Source: Actinosomnolentus pattersoniae (SeqCode)
GTDB lineage: Bacteria > Actinomycetota > UBA4738
Direction of reading: 5' to 3'
Assembly: GCA_013817655.1 (NCBI GenBank)
Contig: JACDCJ010000008.1
Coordinates: 1-22,556, forward strand
DNA length: 22,556 nt
The notes below the pieces were generated by a model. It searched no databases. It was not told the DNA's origin and saw only the letters and a program-made list of their open reading frames with translations. Positions 20,412 to 22,556 of the stretch are shown piece by piece. Position 1 is the stretch's first letter. Each line of letters opens with the position of its first letter. The position numbers and the translations under genes were made by a program.

Positions 20412-22556
20412 CTAGACCGCGGCTTCCGCGTCCGGCATCGACGCTTCGTCGTCGCCCTCGGAGGCCAGCGCAAGCCTCAGCACCTCGTCGATCGTGGCCA
20501 CCGCGTGAAAGGTCATCTCGTCGCGCACCTGCTCGGGGACGTCGTCCAGGTCGCCCTCGTTCCGTTTCGGGAGTATGACCTCCTTCAGCCCGGCGCGATG
20601 AGCGGCCAGGACCTTCTGCTTGAGGCCGCCGATGGGAAGCACCCGGCCCTGGAGCGTGACCTCGCCCGTCATGCCGACGATCGATCGGACTGGCCGTTCC
20701 GTCAGCAGGCTCGCGAGCGCCGTGGTCATGGCGATTCCGGCCGACGGGCCGTCCTTCGGTACAGCGCCGGCCGGCACATGGAGATGAAACCGTCGTCGCA
20801 GCGATGAAGGGTCGATTGCCAGGGCGCCGGCGTGAGAGCGGACGTAGGAGAGGGCGATCTGCGCCGACTCCTTCATGACCTCGCCGAGCTGGCCGGTCAG
20901 GGTGAGGCCTCCGCCGACGGGCTCCCCGGGACCGGAGCCTCCCTCCATGGCGGTGGCCTCGATGAACAGGACATCGCCGCCGGTGCCCGTCACGGCCAGC
21001 CCGGTGGCGACTCCGGGGACGGAGGTTCGCTCGGCCGCTTCGAAGAAGAACTTCGGCCGGCCGAGGTACTCGCGCACGTCGCCCGGGCCCACGGTGATGG
21101 GGGTCTCGTGCTCGCCGGCGGCGATCTTCGTCGCGGCCTTGCGCAGCACTTTGCCGATCTCCCGCTCCAGGTTGCGAACGCCGGCCTCGCGCGTGTAGTC
21201 GTTGACGATCGTGCGGAGCGCGTCGTCCGGCAGGTTGACCTCTTCGGGCTGCAGGCCGTTTCGCTCCATCTGCCGCTGGAGCAGGTGATCACGGGCGATG
21301 GCGACCTTCTCGTCTTCGGTGTAGCCATCCAGCCTGATGACTTCCATCCGGTCGAGGAGGGGCCCGGGGATGGTCTCGGCCACGTTGCCGGTCGCGATGA
21401 ACAGGACTTCGGACAGGTCCAGGTCCACTTCCAGGTAGTGGTCGCGGAAGGTGTGGTTCTGCGCGGGGTCGAGGACCTCGAGCAGCGCGCTGGAGGGGTC
21501 GCCCCGCCAGTCGGAGCCGACCTTGTCGATCTCGTCCAGCATCATGACCGGGTTCTTGGTGCCTGCCTCCTTGAGCGCCCGCACGATGCGGCCCGGGAGC
21601 GCTCCGACGTAGGTGCGGCGGTGACCGCGGATCTCGGCCTCGTCGTGGATGCCGCCGAGGGAGATGCGGACGAACTTCCTTCCCAGCGCCCGAGCCACGG
21701 ACTCGCCGAGGGAGGTCTTTCCCACGCCGGGCGGACCGACGAGCGTGAGGATGGCGCCCGAGCCCCGGCCGGTCGCGACGCCGAGTCCCCGCTCCTGACG
21801 AAGCTTCCGAACGGCCAGGTACTCGAGGATTCGGTCTTTCACGTCCTCGAGGCCGGTGTGATCCTCATCGAGGATGCGGCGGGCGTCGGTGATATCGAGG
21901 TTGTCCTCGGTCCGGATGTCCCAGGGAAGCTCGGTCATCCAGTCGAGGTACGTCCGGATCCACCCGTACTCCGGGGACTGCTGTGAGGTTCGCTCCAGGC
22001 GGCCCAGCTCGCGCTCGGCCTCCTTGCGCACGCCCTCTGGCATGTTGGCCTCGGAGATCTTCTTTCGATACTCGCCGACGATGTCCTCTTCGGGGTCCTC
22101 GCCAAGCTCCTTCTTGATGGCGTCCATCTGCTGGCGCAGGATGTACTCCCGCTGGTTCTTCTGCATGCCCTCGGCCACCTCGGACCGGATCCGGTCCTTG
22201 AGAGCGACCTCCGCAAGCGTTCCCTTCGCCCAGGTGAGAACCTTCTCGAGCCGCTGCTCGACGTCGAGGGTCTCGAGGACCTCCACCTTCTGCTCGAAGG
22301 AGAGGTCGGGCGAGTAGCCGGCGGTATCGGCGAGGGCGCCAGGCTCCTCGATCCCTCGAAGGAACTCGGCCACCTGGGGCACGCCGCGAGCCTCGACGAT
22401 GTTCTCGACGGTGGCCCGGTACTCTCGCGCCAGCTGCTGGATCCGATCGTTGGTCGCCTCGGAGTTCGGTTGGGGATCGACCTGGACCCAGGTGGCCTCC
22501 CCGGTACCTGCGACGCCCGAGCCGATGAGTGCCCGCTCGACGCCGCGGATCACCAG
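20412..22556 (-). CDS. lon: ATP-dependent protease Lon (N-terminus beyond the window)
   Basis: The C-terminal 714 or so residues of Lon are present; the gene runs off the right edge, so part of the N-terminal substrate-binding domain (probably about 80-110 residues) and the start are missing. The visible N-domain and coiled region (EYILRQQMDAIKKELGED) lead to the AAA+ module, with Walker A GPPGVGKT and Walker B MMLDEIDK. The arginine-rich sensor region and the SsD domain follow. The protease domain shows the catalytic Ser in KDGPSAG (codon 20742-20744) and the Lys in GGLKQKVLAAHRAG, so it is a complete LonA-type serine-lysine protease degrading misfolded and regulatory proteins in the cytosol. 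The valine codon GTG at 22553-22551 is internal, not the start. It heads the minus-strand group. Confidence 0.95.
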   Translation of the reverse strand: MVIRGVERALIGSGVAGTGEATWVQVDPQPNSEATNDRIQQLAREYRATVENIVEARGVPQVAEFLRGIEEPGALADTAGYSPDLSFEQKVEVLETLDVEQRLEKVLTWAKGTLAEVALKDRIRSEVAEGMQKNQREYILRQQMDAIKKELGEDPEEDIVGEYRKKISEANMPEGVRKEAERELGRLERTSQQSPEYGWIRTYLDWMTELPWDIRTEDNLDITDARRILDEDHTGLEDVKDRILEYLAVRKLRQERGLGVATGRGSGAILTLVGPPGVGKTSLGESVARALGRKFVRISLGGIHDEAEIRGHRRTYVGALPGRIVRALKEAGTKNPVMMLDEIDKVGSDWRGDPSSALLEVLDPAQNHTFRDHYLEVDLDLSEVLFIATGNVAETIPGPLLDRMEVIRLDGYTEDEKVAIARDHLLQRQMERNGLQPEEVNLPDDALRTIVNDYTREAGVRNLEREIGKVLRKAATKIAAGEHETPITVGPGDVREYLGRPKFFFEAAERTSVPGVATGLAVTGTGGDVLFIEATAMEGGSGPGEPVGGGLTLTGQLGEVMKESAQIALSYVRSHAGALAIDPSSLRRRFHLHVPAGAVPKDGPSAGIAMTTALASLLTERPVRSIVGMTGEVTLQGRVLPIGGLKQKVLAAHRAGLKEVILPKRNEGDLDDVPEQVRDEMTFHAVATIDEVLRLALASEGDDEASMPDAEAAV

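Noticed and set aside
20832..21986. A 384-codon plus-strand open frame inside lon
   Set aside because: It is fully antisense to the highly conserved Lon AAA+ and protease domains and has the low-complexity composition of an antisense frame.
22551..22553. GTG at the right edge as the lon start
   Set aside because: The sequence before it (CTG for Leu) continues the open frame to the window edge, and about 80-110 residues of the Lon N-domain are still missing, so this is an internal valine codon.

Overview
The window reads as chromosomal DNA from a high-GC Gram-positive lineage, most likely an uncultured or deep-branching member of the Actinomycetota. The grounds are the high GC with strong G/C preference at third codon positions, frequent GTG and TTG starts, lipoproteins with a short lipobox, a PAS/GAF/SpoIIE-type phosphatase, a bPH_2/SHOCT protein and a small CxxxxC...YN...CxxH protein. 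No tRNA, rRNA, CRISPR array, insertion sequence or phage gene was found. No marker in the window fixes the class, and another high-GC phylum such as Chloroflexota cannot be excluded.

Left part (1-7047, + strand): an enoyl-CoA hydratase gene is followed by a promoter-like site and a structured leader. Then comes a complete five-gene peptide/nickel-type ABC importer operon: lipoprotein binding protein, two permeases and two ATPases. The ATPase and permease genes overlap or nearly abut. A perfect 15-bp inverted repeat separates the binding-protein gene from the permeases. The operon would import oligopeptides or a similar solute.

Middle (7048-11600): genes of mixed orientation. They are a four-helix membrane protein (-), a 68-residue cysteine/histidine protein (+), a DUF2007-like small protein (-), a large PAS-GAF-PAS-GAF-PP2C signalling phosphatase (+) and a small lipoprotein (-). 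Convergent gene ends carry short GC-rich hairpins.

Right-middle (11600-15857, + strand): etfB-etfA (electron transfer flavoprotein), a 51-residue YHS-domain protein overlapping the etfA stop, an NAD-dependent epimerase-like protein, an SDR-fold protein that has lost the usual catalytic Tyr/Lys, and a small four-helix membrane protein. ETF and enoyl-CoA hydratase together fit fatty-acid or branched-chain acyl-CoA oxidation, but they are about 10 kb apart and not co-transcribed.

Right part (15910-22556, all - strand): lon (cut by the window edge), then a SnoaL/NTF2-like protein, an 815-residue protein of unknown family with a glycine-rich Rossmann-like loop, a class I methyltransferase and a membrane-anchored bPH_2/SHOCT protein. 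Spacing is tight throughout, so these may be one transcript running out of lon. This group, and especially the 815-residue protein, is the best candidate here for something undescribed.
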